From positions 5,084,001-5,148,000 of the forward strand of contig OY759767.1 in the NCBI GenBank assembly GCA_963662705.2: a stretch of DNA of 64,000 nucleotides, written 5' to 3'. Shown here one piece after another: positions 1 through 7,544 of this stretch. The translations under genes and the position numbers were made by a program. The notes beneath the pieces are model-generated. The model saw only the letters and a list, made by a program, of their open reading frames with translations. It had not been told where the DNA came from and did not search any database. Position 1 is the first letter of the stretch. Every line of letters begins with the position of its first letter. Origin of the DNA: JAPPHA01 sp963662705. Lineage in GTDB: Bacteria > Pseudomonadota > Alphaproteobacteria > Rhodobacterales > Rhodobacteraceae.

Positions 1-213
1 CAAGTCGGAAATCCGCTCCCCCCGGAACAGCACGTCGCCGGACGTCGTCGGCAGGAACGACGTGATCATCTTGAACAATGTTGATTTTCCCGCGCCGTTC
101 GGCCCGATCACCGACAGGATTTCGTTTTCCCCCACATCGAAAGAAACCGCGTTGGTTGCAGTCAGCCCCCCGAATTTCCGGGTCAGTTCGCGGACCTGGA
201 GCAGCGGGGTCAT
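1..213 (-). CDS. livG: ABC transporter ATP-binding protein, LivG-type (partial, cut by window edge)
   Basis: N-terminal 71 residues of an ABC ATPase. The Walker A motif GPNGAGKST is followed by LFKMITSFLPTTSG, the LivG/BraF pattern. It would energise the importer encoded upstream, on the cytoplasmic face. The ATG at 213-211 overlaps the livM stop codon (ATGA), so the two are probably translationally coupled. The rest lies outside the window. The family is certain from Walker A and context; the substrate is not. Confidence 0.85.
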   Translation of the reverse strand, partial: MTPLLQVRELTRKFGGLTATNAVSFDVGENEILSVIGPNGAGKSTLFKMITSFLPTTSGDVLFRGERISDL

Positions 214-1196
214 TGCCTCAGCCGCCGAATCGGGCCCAGCCGGATGCTGAGAAGGCCGTTGGGAAGAACGAGAATAACCAGGATCAACACGCACGAGTAC
301 ACCAGGAGCTGGTACTTGCCGAGTTCGAACAGCAGGTCCCAACCGAAGTACAGCGTCAGGGTCCCGAGCATCGGACCGAACACGTATCCGAGTCCACCCA
401 GAAAACAGTTCAGCATGAAGTCGATCGAGTCCTTGACCACGAAACTCGATGGATAGACGGACTGGGCAATAGCTCCGAACATGGCGCCACCGACGCCGCC
501 GAAAAACGAGGAAATCGCGAAGATGACCACGCGCAGGTAGGCGATGTTGACGCCGACCGACGACGCAAGTTCCTCGTTCTGCTGCATTGACCGGCACAGA
601 TGACCGAGACGGGAATTCACGATCCGGTACAATGCCGCGTAACACATGACCATGAGGATGCAGGCCGTGTAGTAGAATGCAAGCTTGGGGTTTTCGAGCG
701 TCGAGAAGTCGGGAATGATTGTGAAGGCAAAGATCGAAAGTTCGCTTGGCAACGGGATGGATACAATGCCCTTTGCGCCGTTCGTGATTGGCAGCGCAAG
801 AGCGGCGAGGCGGACGACTTCGGTCAACACCAGTGTAATCATCGCAAAGTACACGCCGCGCAGCCGCAGGATTGGAAGGCCGATCAGGATCGCGACCAGG
901 CCTGCGAAGAGGCCCGCGATCGGAAGGGAGATCCAGAAGGACATGCCCGCCTTGGTGACCAGAATGGCCGAAACATAGGCGCCAATCAGCGCGAATGCGC
1001 CCTGCCCGATGTTGATCCGGCCGATATAGAATGTGAGCCAAACCCCGGCGCTTGCAACGGACAGCAGCGCCACGGATGTCAACGTGAAGTAAAAGTTCCA
1101 GCGTCCCGTGACCGAAATCAGGAATGGAATGAGCCAGAAAACCGATACAAGGAAGACCACGAGAGCCAGGATCCGGTACGTGCCGTTGCGCGCCAT
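210..1196 (-). CDS. livM: Branched-chain amino acid-type ABC transporter permease LivM
   Basis: 328-residue inner-membrane permease with about nine hydrophobic segments. It has the LivM-like glycine-rich stretch near residues 50-70 (WLTFYIGRINIGQGAFALIGAY) and the cytoplasmic ATPase-contact region SMQQNEELASSVGVN near 220. The ATG at 1196 was chosen, 4 bases after the livH stop, because the longer reading frame adds 52 non-conserved residues overlapping livH. It forms the translocation pore with LivH. The ligand (branched-chain amino acids, urea, amides or an aromatic acid) cannot be told from sequence. Confidence 0.88.
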   Translation of the reverse strand: MARNGTYRILALVVFLVSVFWLIPFLISVTGRWNFYFTLTSVALLSVASAGVWLTFYIGRINIGQGAFALIGAYVSAILVTKAGMSFWISLPIAGLFAGLVAILIGLPILRLRGVYFAMITLVLTEVVRLAALALPITNGAKGIVSIPLPSELSIFAFTIIPDFSTLENPKLAFYYTACILMVMCYAALYRIVNSRLGHLCRSMQQNEELASSVGVNIAYLRVVIFAISSFFGGVGGAMFGAIAQSVYPSSFVVKDSIDFMLNCFLGGLGYVFGPMLGTLTLYFGWDLLFELGKYQLLVYSCVLILVILVLPNGLLSIRLGPIRRLRQ

Positions 1197-1200
1197 TCCC

Positions 1201-2070
1201 TTATCCCCAAGGCTTTCCCATGAGACCTTGCGGGCGAATTGCAAGGAAAACCATGAGGGCGATGAAAATTGCGAGGTAGGTGATGTCCCCGTACTGAGAA
1301 AGTACGGCAAGGCCCACCGCTTCGAGCATCCCGAGTATGAAACCGCCGACAATTGCGCCGGATATCACGCCCGCACCTCCGATCATGACCATCATGAATG
1401 CCTTGATGGACGTCGGGCCGCCCATGCCGAGATTCACGCCCGTGATCGTAACCAGCAGGCCTCCGACGAGGCCGGCCAACATGGCACCTAAGGCAAATCC
1501 GATCATCGAGTACCGGTTCACGTTGACGCCCATCAACTGGGCCGCGACACGGTCCTGGGCGAGGGCCCTGAGTGCCCTGCCTGTCTTGCTGAAATGCATG
1601 AACGTGATGAATGCGACGATCGAGAGAATGGCGAGGCCGCAGATCAGTATCCTGTCGTACGGCATGATGATCCTGAAGTCCCAGTTGAACACGCCGTCCA
1701 CGATCTTAGGGACACCGCGCTGCTTTTCCCCAAAGAGCAGCAGAATGACCGCGTCGAGAAGAAAGGCGATCCCGGCCGCGAGCAGCATGGTGCTCTCTTC
1801 TCTCGCTGACCGCCTGATTACGGGGCCAAACAGGAATTTTTCTATCAATGCCCCGAGGACGGCGAGCGTCACGCACGACATCAAGAGTGCAAGTGGAAAC
1901 GGCACTCCGAACTGGCCGTAGAACGTGTAGGTCACGAACCCGCCAATGACATACATCTGGCCATGGGCAAAATTCAGTACGTTCATGAGGGCGAATATGA
2001 GGGTCAGCCCAAGAGCAATCATTGCGTATTGGGAACCGAGATAAACGCCGTTTGCGATAACCTGTTCCAT
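1201..2070 (-). CDS. livH: Branched-chain amino acid-type ABC transporter permease LivH
   Basis: 289-residue membrane protein opening with the LivH pattern: NGVYLGSQYAMIALGLTLI, then LNFAHGQMYVIGGF at about residues 30-45. A conserved ATPase-contact segment, ALAQDRVAAQLMGVN, follows near 175. The start at 2070 (MEQVIAN) fits the family; an upstream TTG would add seven residues. It is the second gene of livJ-H-M-G and is separated from livJ by a 75-base gap holding a stable hairpin. It pairs with LivM in the inner membrane. Confidence 0.9.
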   Translation of the reverse strand: MEQVIANGVYLGSQYAMIALGLTLIFALMNVLNFAHGQMYVIGGFVTYTFYGQFGVPFPLALLMSCVTLAVLGALIEKFLFGPVIRRSAREESTMLLAAGIAFLLDAVILLLFGEKQRGVPKIVDGVFNWDFRIIMPYDRILICGLAILSIVAFITFMHFSKTGRALRALAQDRVAAQLMGVNVNRYSMIGFALGAMLAGLVGGLLVTITGVNLGMGGPTSIKAFMMVMIGGAGVISGAIVGGFILGMLEAVGLAVLSQYGDITYLAIFIALMVFLAIRPQGLMGKPWG

Positions 2071-2089
2071 GGGAGAAACCCTATACCGC

Positions 2090-2125
2090 AAATGCTCCGG
2101 ACCGGGGTACCGGCCCGGAGCATTT
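2090..2125 (-). promoter_or_regulatory. Intercistronic hairpin between livJ and livH
   Basis: Perfect 11-bp inverted repeat, AAATGCTCCGG (2090-2100) and CCGGAGCATTT (2115-2125), with a 14-base G+C-rich loop. Read in the direction of the liv genes it is not followed by a U run. It therefore looks like an mRNA 3'-end stabiliser or attenuator that raises binding-protein yield over permease, not a full terminator. Confidence 0.6.
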
Positions 2126-2145
2126 TATTTAAGCCGCAAAATTAT

Positions 2146-3333
2146 CTAGTCGACTTCGGCAACAAAGAGGGTTTCGAACTCCCCGTCTTGAAAGACGTTC
2201 ACAACCAGGGGAACCGCGATCTGGCGGCGTTGCCCGAACGATGACACGCCGACGTAACGCATCATGGCGTCACCCTTCATGTAGGGGTTGGGCGCTTCGA
2301 ACGTATCCATCGTCTGCTGGAAAGCCTCGACGTCGTCGATCGCTGCCGGATTCACAGCCAGCGTCGCCAGGATGTACTCCAGCGCATAGACTTTGGTGTT
2401 CGATTCGTCGTTGTATTCGCCGAACATCTCAGTGTACCTCGCGACGAATTCGCTCATCATGTCGGAAGCAATTTCCGGCGTGGATGCGCCTCCGACGGAA
2501 ATGAACCCGTTCGCAAGATCGCCCGCGCCTTCGCGCAGAACCTGGGCATCCTGCGCAGTTTCCGTGGAAATCAGTCCCTGAAATCCCAGTTCACGCGCGG
2601 AACGGATGAGTTGCGGCGCGTTGGCCGGCGATACGCCGGAAAGGACGAGGAGATCGGGATTCGTGCGGATGACCGGGGTCAGCACAGGCGTGAAATCCGT
2701 GGTGTCCACCTGGTAGGTAACGTTGGCGGAAACCGCCTCGAGCCCCAGTGCCTCTGCCGCCACAAGACCGCTGTCGCGCTGGCTGAGGGGGTCGGACTCG
2801 TTGGCAGCTATGAATGCCACGGTTTTCACGCCCTTCTCTTCGATCAGGTACTTGTAGATGGCAGGACCGGACTGGTAGTTGGCAACCATTCCGAGGACCG
2901 CGTTTGACGCCGGGGCCGTATACAGTTCCTTCGGAAAAGCATACGGGAAATACATGATCCCGTTCGCCTCGGCCACGGGGCGGACCGCCGCCGCGCCGTT
3001 GTCGACGTTTGGACCAACCACGTAGTGAATTCCCTCCTGGGCCATCTTCTCCATTCCGGCGATCGCCCGTTTCGGGTCCTTCTGGTCATCGAACGAAACG
3101 ATCTCGATGTCGTACATGACATCCCCGATCTTGTAACCGCCGGTTTCATTGATCCAGGCCGCACGGGTTTCCATCGAACGCTGGTTCGAAATGCCCCATG
3201 CAGCAGCCGGCCCGCTCGTGACGCCAACGAAACCGACTTTGAGTACCGGATTCGCGGCCAAGCCAACCGTTCCCTGGGCCGCCGCCAGAACGAGTGCCAC
3301 GGACAGGGTCGTTAAGATGCTTCTGCGTTTCAT
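2146..3333 (-). CDS. livJ: ABC transporter periplasmic substrate-binding protein (LivJ type)
   Basis: 395-residue periplasmic binding protein, Peripla_BP_6 type I fold. Signal peptide spans about residues 1-25 (MKRRSILTTLSVALVLAAAQ). The mature part begins VLKVGFVGVTSGPAAAWG and has the typical YVVGPNVDNGAAAVRPVAEANGI first-lobe segment. The ATG at 3333 was chosen for the signal peptide and the GGAGGA ribosome-binding site 7 bases upstream; the longer frame runs through the promoter. First gene of the importer operon and probably controlled by the divergent GntR regulator. The ligand is unknown. Confidence 0.88.
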   Translation of the reverse strand: MKRRSILTTLSVALVLAAAQGTVGLAANPVLKVGFVGVTSGPAAAWGISNQRSMETRAAWINETGGYKIGDVMYDIEIVSFDDQKDPKRAIAGMEKMAQEGIHYVVGPNVDNGAAAVRPVAEANGIMYFPYAFPKELYTAPASNAVLGMVANYQSGPAIYKYLIEEKGVKTVAFIAANESDPLSQRDSGLVAAEALGLEAVSANVTYQVDTTDFTPVLTPVIRTNPDLLVLSGVSPANAPQLIRSARELGFQGLISTETAQDAQVLREGAGDLANGFISVGGASTPEIASDMMSEFVARYTEMFGEYNDESNTKVYALEYILATLAVNPAAIDDVEAFQQTMDTFEAPNPYMKGDAMMRYVGVSSFGQRRQIAVPLVVNVFQDGEFETLFVAEVD

Positions 3334-3424
3334 GTCTTCCTCCAAGGTGAGTTTCGGGCGACGGCTCGTCTTGTGCCGGACGCCCCCTTCGACTCCGCAT
3401 CCAGATCGACCACAGAATCCATAT

Positions 3425-3449
3425 ATTGTCAACAATTATTGTTAACAAT
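3425..3449. promoter_or_regulatory. Paired palindromic operators for the divergent GntR/FadR-type regulator
   Basis: Two ATTGTnnACAAT sites 13 bp apart: ATTGTCAACAAT at 3425-3436 (near-palindrome) and ATTGTTAACAAT at 3438-3449 (perfect palindrome). They sit between livJ (start 3333) and the gntR gene (start 3529). TTGT-nn-ACAA symmetry is a usual operator form for FCD-domain GntR proteins. The likely role is joint control of the importer and autoregulation; this is inference from position and symmetry. Confidence 0.7.
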
Positions 3450-3528
3450 CAGTTGCGAAACGTTGACGAATCATGGCGGGATCGCTTGAAAGACTAAAGC
3501 GGTGCTTGATACGAGGGGAGTTATCCGA

Positions 3529-4254
3529 ATGAGCGCACCGGTGGAATCCGGTTCGAACGAGATGACGAGGCCCGCCGGTCCGGAACGGGTCGACGAAAAT
3601 TTCATCGTCGAGTGCATCTACAACGCGGTCATGGAGCACCGCCTCGCTCCTTCCACGAAACTGAGTGAACTCAAGCTCTGCGACACGTTCGGTGTCGGAC
3701 GCATGCGCGTCAGGCGCGCGCTCTTGCTGTTGTCCAACCAGGGAATCGTCGATCTCGAAACGAACAGGGGTGCGTTCGTGGCCAGTCCGAGCCCGGCGGA
3801 AGCGAACGAGGTCTTCGAGGCCCGCACACTGCTTGAGTCGTCGATCGCGCGCCATGTCGTCGCAGATATCAGACCCGGGGACCTCGCCATGCTGAGGCAG
3901 CACATATCGCTGGAGAGCGTGGCACGTGACAACAACAAGGGTGTCGATCTGATTCGGCTTTCCGGCGAATTTCACGTGAAGCTCGCCCAGGCATCCGGCA
4001 ACACCATCCTGTGGCGCGTCGTTCGCGAACTTGTCACGAGGTCATCGCTCATTGTCGGCCTTTTCGGGGCATCGAATCACATGGTGTGTCCGGAGAATGA
4101 ACACTCGAACATACTCGCCGCGATCGAGTGCGGAGAGCCCGACGACGCTGAAGCCATGATGATCGAACACCTGAACCGGATTAGGGGAGGCCTGAATTTT
4201 TCGGCCCCCAAACCGCAGGAAGGGGACCTGGCGGAAATTCTGGGACTGACGTAG
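3529..4254 (+). CDS. GntR-family transcriptional regulator with FCD effector domain
   Basis: 241 residues. An N-terminal winged helix-turn-helix (about residues 15-85: LSELKLCDTFGVGRMRVRRA, then LSNQGIVDLETNRGAFV) is followed by an all-helical FCD ligand domain (about 95-225). The metal/ligand histidines expected of that domain are visible in EFHVKLAQ and ENEHSNILAAI. Divergent from the liv-type operon with two palindromic operators between them, so it probably governs that importer in response to its substrate. The ATG at 3529 was preferred over a TTG nine codons upstream. Specific ligand unknown. Confidence 0.88.
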   Translation: MSAPVESGSNEMTRPAGPERVDENFIVECIYNAVMEHRLAPSTKLSELKLCDTFGVGRMRVRRALLLLSNQGIVDLETNRGAFVASPSPAEANEVFEARTLLESSIARHVVADIRPGDLAMLRQHISLESVARDNNKGVDLIRLSGEFHVKLAQASGNTILWRVVRELVTRSSLIVGLFGASNHMVCPENEHSNILAAIECGEPDDAEAMMIEHLNRIRGGLNFSAPKPQEGDLAEILGLT

Positions 4255-4760
4255 CCGCCGCAAAACCGGTTCATGTGCCGTGCGTGATCAGGCATGCACG
4301 CAGTTTCCGTTCTCCATTCGCGAATCCGTTGCAAGTGGTGTTCATGCACGTGCCTGGCCCGGACATCCGGTTTCCGCACCGCGCCGCACGGGACCCGTCG
4401 CCGAAGCGTGTCCGGGACACGTCCCACGACCTGCGTATCGCCAGAAATACTGGTCGTGTGCAAAAAAAAGAGAAGACGGCAAGGGCAGTGCCGGGAAGCC
4501 GGACCTTGTCGGCGAAATTCAACATCACGGCGTCTTTGTGACCCCGACGCCGCCAATCTGGCACGAACTGAACCGAATTATCGCATAGGTGACGCATGCG
4601 AGTCAGGACCAGCGGCAATTCTCTGCAGCAGTCCAAGCAACACTAGAGCGCAGTTCAGCGGCATCGACTCCCCCGGGAACGGTTACCCGGGAATCGTCAA
4701 TCGATCGAGGATTGTCATCGCAGGCCCGAAACGGGCCGCCTCTCCCGAGACCGGGTCCAA
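4255..4760. other. Intergenic stretch without a convincing gene
   Basis: About 500 bases between gntR and ctaH. Open frames on both strands overlap each other and match no family known to me. Two short hairpins lie at its right end, just downstream of ctaH. Confidence 0.5.
4671..4737 (-). terminator. Two G+C-rich hairpins downstream of ctaH (possible terminator)
   Basis: GGCCCG-AAA-CGGGCC at 4723-4737 and a CCCGGG/CCCGGG repeat pair at 4671-4691. Both lie directly downstream of the small oxidase gene on its strand. No clear U tract follows, so a terminator function is only possible. Confidence 0.35.
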
Positions 4761-4895
4761 TCAGGAGTTGAAAATCGCCAGGAAAACCAGGACAAGCAAA
4801 CTGGCAACGATGACCCTGACGGTCCAGCGAACGAACCCGACAAAGGTCGCTTCATGTGCTGAGATGTTCATTGTTCCGTGCTCGTGTTCAGCCAT
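4761..4895 (-). CDS. ctaH: aa3-type cytochrome c oxidase subunit IV
   Basis: 44-residue protein beginning MAEHEHGTMNISAHEATF, then GFVRWT and one C-terminal transmembrane helix. This is the alphaproteobacterial COX4_pro_2 pattern (small subunit IV of the aa3 cytochrome c oxidase). ATG at 4895 with an AGGGAC ribosome-binding site; the longer frame adds 19 unrelated residues. It is a monocistronic orphan away from the main oxidase genes, as is usual for this subunit, which sits as a single helix against the oxidase core in the inner membrane. Confidence 0.82.
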   Translation of the reverse strand: MAEHEHGTMNISAHEATFVGFVRWTVRVIVASLLVLVFLAIFNS

Positions 4896-5327
4896 CGTCC
4901 CTGCCCCGCTTACGCCTGAATGCCGTCTAATCGGATTGCGTTTCGCTGTCAAACACCTGCGAAATGCCGGGTCTTTCTTGAGGAATCAGCCGAGTTCGTC
5001 AAATCGACAGGCAGACACACCGGAATCAGCATGACAAGCCTAATTCCGGTGTCGTCATCGACGAATGGTTCGGCCATCATCGACAACCGAATCATCCCCT
5101 GAAAAATCGCCCACGGCGCCCACGGGCGGTCGATCACATTGCCTTCTCACCCACGAATTGTGCGACCCGCGCACGTCGGCCGACTGCGGATTCTCAAGGC
5201 GACCCATGGTGTCCGGGGCGCTTGCACCTTTCCTTCGCTGCCGCCAAACCATGCGCCCTCGGAATTCCGGATCTTTACCTTGGTCTACGTGTTCCTAGCG
5301 CACGCCAGGAAATCCGGAATTCTCCGG
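4896..5327. repeat. Gene-free stretch with CCGGAAT-type inverted repeats
   Basis: No convincing gene. It holds two perfect inverted repeats built on the same CCGGAAT word: ACACCGGAAT 5017-5026 with ATTCCGGTGT 5043-5052, and GAATTCCGGAT 5262-5272 with ATCCGGAATTC 5312-5322. The second pair abuts the decayed AbiE locus. They may be remnants of a small repeat element or transcription-end hairpins. Confidence 0.5.
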
Positions 5328-5948
5328 TCAATTCGATTCTGAATTCGTCATCAGGTCGTGGTGCAGACCTCCCAGCAACTCATGGATTTCGGTCGGAACG
5401 GCATCCAGCCACGCCTGGTTTCGGACGGTCCGCGCGGCCACGTCTGTCGGTACGAAATCCCCCAGTTTCACTGCAAGCCTTCCTGAACGGACAAGCCCGG
5501 GCAACTGCTCAACCGCGTCGGCAAGAAGCCGGACATGGTCGTCGATCCGGTAGTCCCGCGCTTTTGCACTGACCAGTGCGGCATCGACGGCGACCCGCCG
5601 GCCGCGCAGCCAGTGCATGTCCCAGATGTCCTGCCACCGCACATAGGTCGGCGACGCCGCCGGAATGGCAACCAGCTTGTCCACGAGAACTTCCTCCTTT
5701 GTCTCGACCCTGACCACGTTGGCCACATATCCGTCAGGAATGACGTCGTGGTTCCGCAGAAGCGAACGCGGTTCGTTCGTTCGCGACGGGACCTCGGCGA
5801 CTTCCAGCCTGATCCGCTGCCAGGGCACATCCGAATGCTCAGGCTCCGTCTCGACACGGATCCACCAATGCCAGACACGGACGCCTCCGTGCGCTCGGGC
5901 TTTCGGCTCGCCGACGGGTCGCCTGGTGTGGCTGAACGAAACCGTGCC
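5328..5948 (-). pseudogene. AbiEii-type nucleotidyltransferase toxin, C-terminal fragment
   Basis: The frame reads VRVWHWWIRVETEP, then IRLEVAEVPSRT, LVDKLVAIPA and IWDMHWL, matching the C-terminal about two thirds of AbiEii (type IV toxin, DUF1814 nucleotidyltransferase). The N-terminal catalytic part with the GGT..LR and S-D-x-D motifs is missing. The fragment is in the same frame as the upstream antitoxin fragment, separated from it only by a TAA. An internal deletion therefore fused the two genes and removed the toxin active site. A GTG at 5828 could start a short product, but it would be inactive. Confidence 0.75.
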
Positions 5949-6311
5949 TTAGGGCGTGTCGAACCGGCGCTTCCGGCCGGTCGTCATCGCCGTCACGCAG
6001 GTAACCGTCTGTTGAGAAATGATGCCGTACTCCGAGAGCCCCGTCTCGAGACTTGCGTAGTTCCACGCGCCGCGCCGCAACGTCACCGCGATCGCCTCCA
6101 GCACGTGCGTTCTCGACGGGGCGAGCGGGTTCACGGAGACGCCGCGGGCGTCGCGTTCGAGGACACCCTGCCGGACCAGACGCCGGAGGCCCTCGGAGAA
6201 AGTCTTCCCGGACCGCTCCGGCATGATCGCGCGCAGGTCCTTGACAGAGAAAACCGCCCTGCCCCGCGTGTCCCTCTCCAGGAGGGCCTTCATCGCGTCG
6301 ACGGTTTTCAT
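5949..6311 (-). pseudogene. AbiEi-type antitoxin, truncated by an in-frame TAA
   Basis: 120 residues with the AbiEi N-terminal winged helix (FSVKDLRAIMPERSGKTFSE, RRLVRQGVLERD) and the family core GAWNYASLETGLSEYGIISQ. It ends at GRKRRFDTP-stop. Beyond the TAA (5949-5951) the same frame continues GTVSFSHTRRP, which is the expected next block of an AbiEi protein. The stop is thus a nonsense mutation. The partner toxin gene has also lost its 5' part. Start at ATG 6311; a TTG at 6323 is the alternative. Confidence 0.75.
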
Positions 6312-6495
6312 GGTCCGCGTCAATTTTTTGCAATGTAAACTGAATTTATATAGGATTTCTGTCTATCATAAGACTCTTGATACCCACATTCACCTGCGTC
6401 TTCTGGCCTTTTCACGAGGGCATGATTTACTGCGTCCGACAAATCGTCCCACATCCATTTGGAATGGTTCCACGCGACGTGGTCGCGGTGGCGGG

Positions 6496-7542
6496 TCAAT
6501 CAACGCGAGTCCAGACCCAGGCGCCGTCGGGGCTCCTTTCCTGCCTCCTGATCCGGCCAGCCTGAAAAAGGTGATTCAGATGGGCGACGGCTTCGACAAG
6601 GGCTAGCCCGTATTCACCGTCACCGACTTCGCGCTTGTACAATGGCTGGAAACAGTCATGCGCGGTCGATGGTTCCGAGAGATGCTTCAAAAGCCTGCCG
6701 AGCGCCAGGTGATGGTGTTCGATCAACTGGTTCAGTCGGGCCGGCAAGCCGGTGAACGGCAGCTTGTGCCCGGGGAGCACGAGATGGTCTTCGCGCGCAA
6801 GCCGCGCGAATTTCTCGCAACTCTCCAGCCATTCGCCCACAGGGTCGGCATCCGGTTCTGTCGGATAGACTCCCAGGTTCGGCGAAATCCCGGGGAGGAC
6901 CTGGTCGCCGGCAATGACCAGGCCGTCATCTTCCGACCACAGGGTCGCCTGCTCGGGCGAATGACCGTCGCCAACGACCACCCGCCAGCTTCTCCCTCCG
7001 ATGTCGAGAACATCGCCGTCCCTGATGCGTTTGAATCCAAGGGGCATGGGATGAACGGAATCCGCGAAATTGTATGGCCTTGAAGACAGGCGGCGCTCGA
7101 GTATCCGCGGCACCATCCCGGCCTTCCGATAGAATGCCAGGGTCTCGGACGGCCAGGCCTCCTGGACATCAAGCGTGAGCATTCTGGCATATAGCCATGA
7201 TGTCCGCGTCGCCGTCAGCCTGGAACCGCGGTTCGCCTGGAACCACCCGGCCATTCCGACATGGTCCGGATGATGGTGAGTCACGATGACATTGACGGAT
7301 TTCCCCTCCAGCGGTCCCCGCAGAAGCGATTCCCAGATCCCGATTCCCCGCCGGGACAGCACGCCCGTGTCCACAAGCGTCCAACCGCCTCCGTCGCGGA
7401 GCGCGTAGACGTTGACATGGTCGAGCGCCATCGGCAGCGGCAGGCGGATCCAGAGGACGCCGTCGGCAATCTCCGTACAACACCCTTCTTCCGGCGGATG
7501 TTCGAATGGAAACCGCATGGGATCGAAACAACGGGAATCCAT
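6496..7542 (-). CDS. Metallo-beta-lactamase-fold hydrolase
   Basis: 348 residues with the MBL metal motif THHHPDHVG near residue 85, further ligands in GDGHSPEQ and AGDQ, and GHKLPF near 260. It resembles glyoxalase-II/RNase-Z-like MBL hydrolases whose C-terminal helical part follows the catalytic fold. It starts 3 bases after the acyl-CoA dehydrogenase stop, so the two are almost certainly co-transcribed. That suggests a thioesterase or similar role in acyl-CoA catabolism (inference). An internal ATG eight codons in is an alternative start. Confidence 0.85.
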   Translation of the reverse strand: MDSRCFDPMRFPFEHPPEEGCCTEIADGVLWIRLPLPMALDHVNVYALRDGGGWTLVDTGVLSRRGIGIWESLLRGPLEGKSVNVIVTHHHPDHVGMAGWFQANRGSRLTATRTSWLYARMLTLDVQEAWPSETLAFYRKAGMVPRILERRLSSRPYNFADSVHPMPLGFKRIRDGDVLDIGGRSWRVVVGDGHSPEQATLWSEDDGLVIAGDQVLPGISPNLGVYPTEPDADPVGEWLESCEKFARLAREDHLVLPGHKLPFTGLPARLNQLIEHHHLALGRLLKHLSEPSTAHDCFQPLYKREVGDGEYGLALVEAVAHLNHLFQAGRIRRQERSPDGAWVWTRVD

Positions 7543-7544
7543 GC

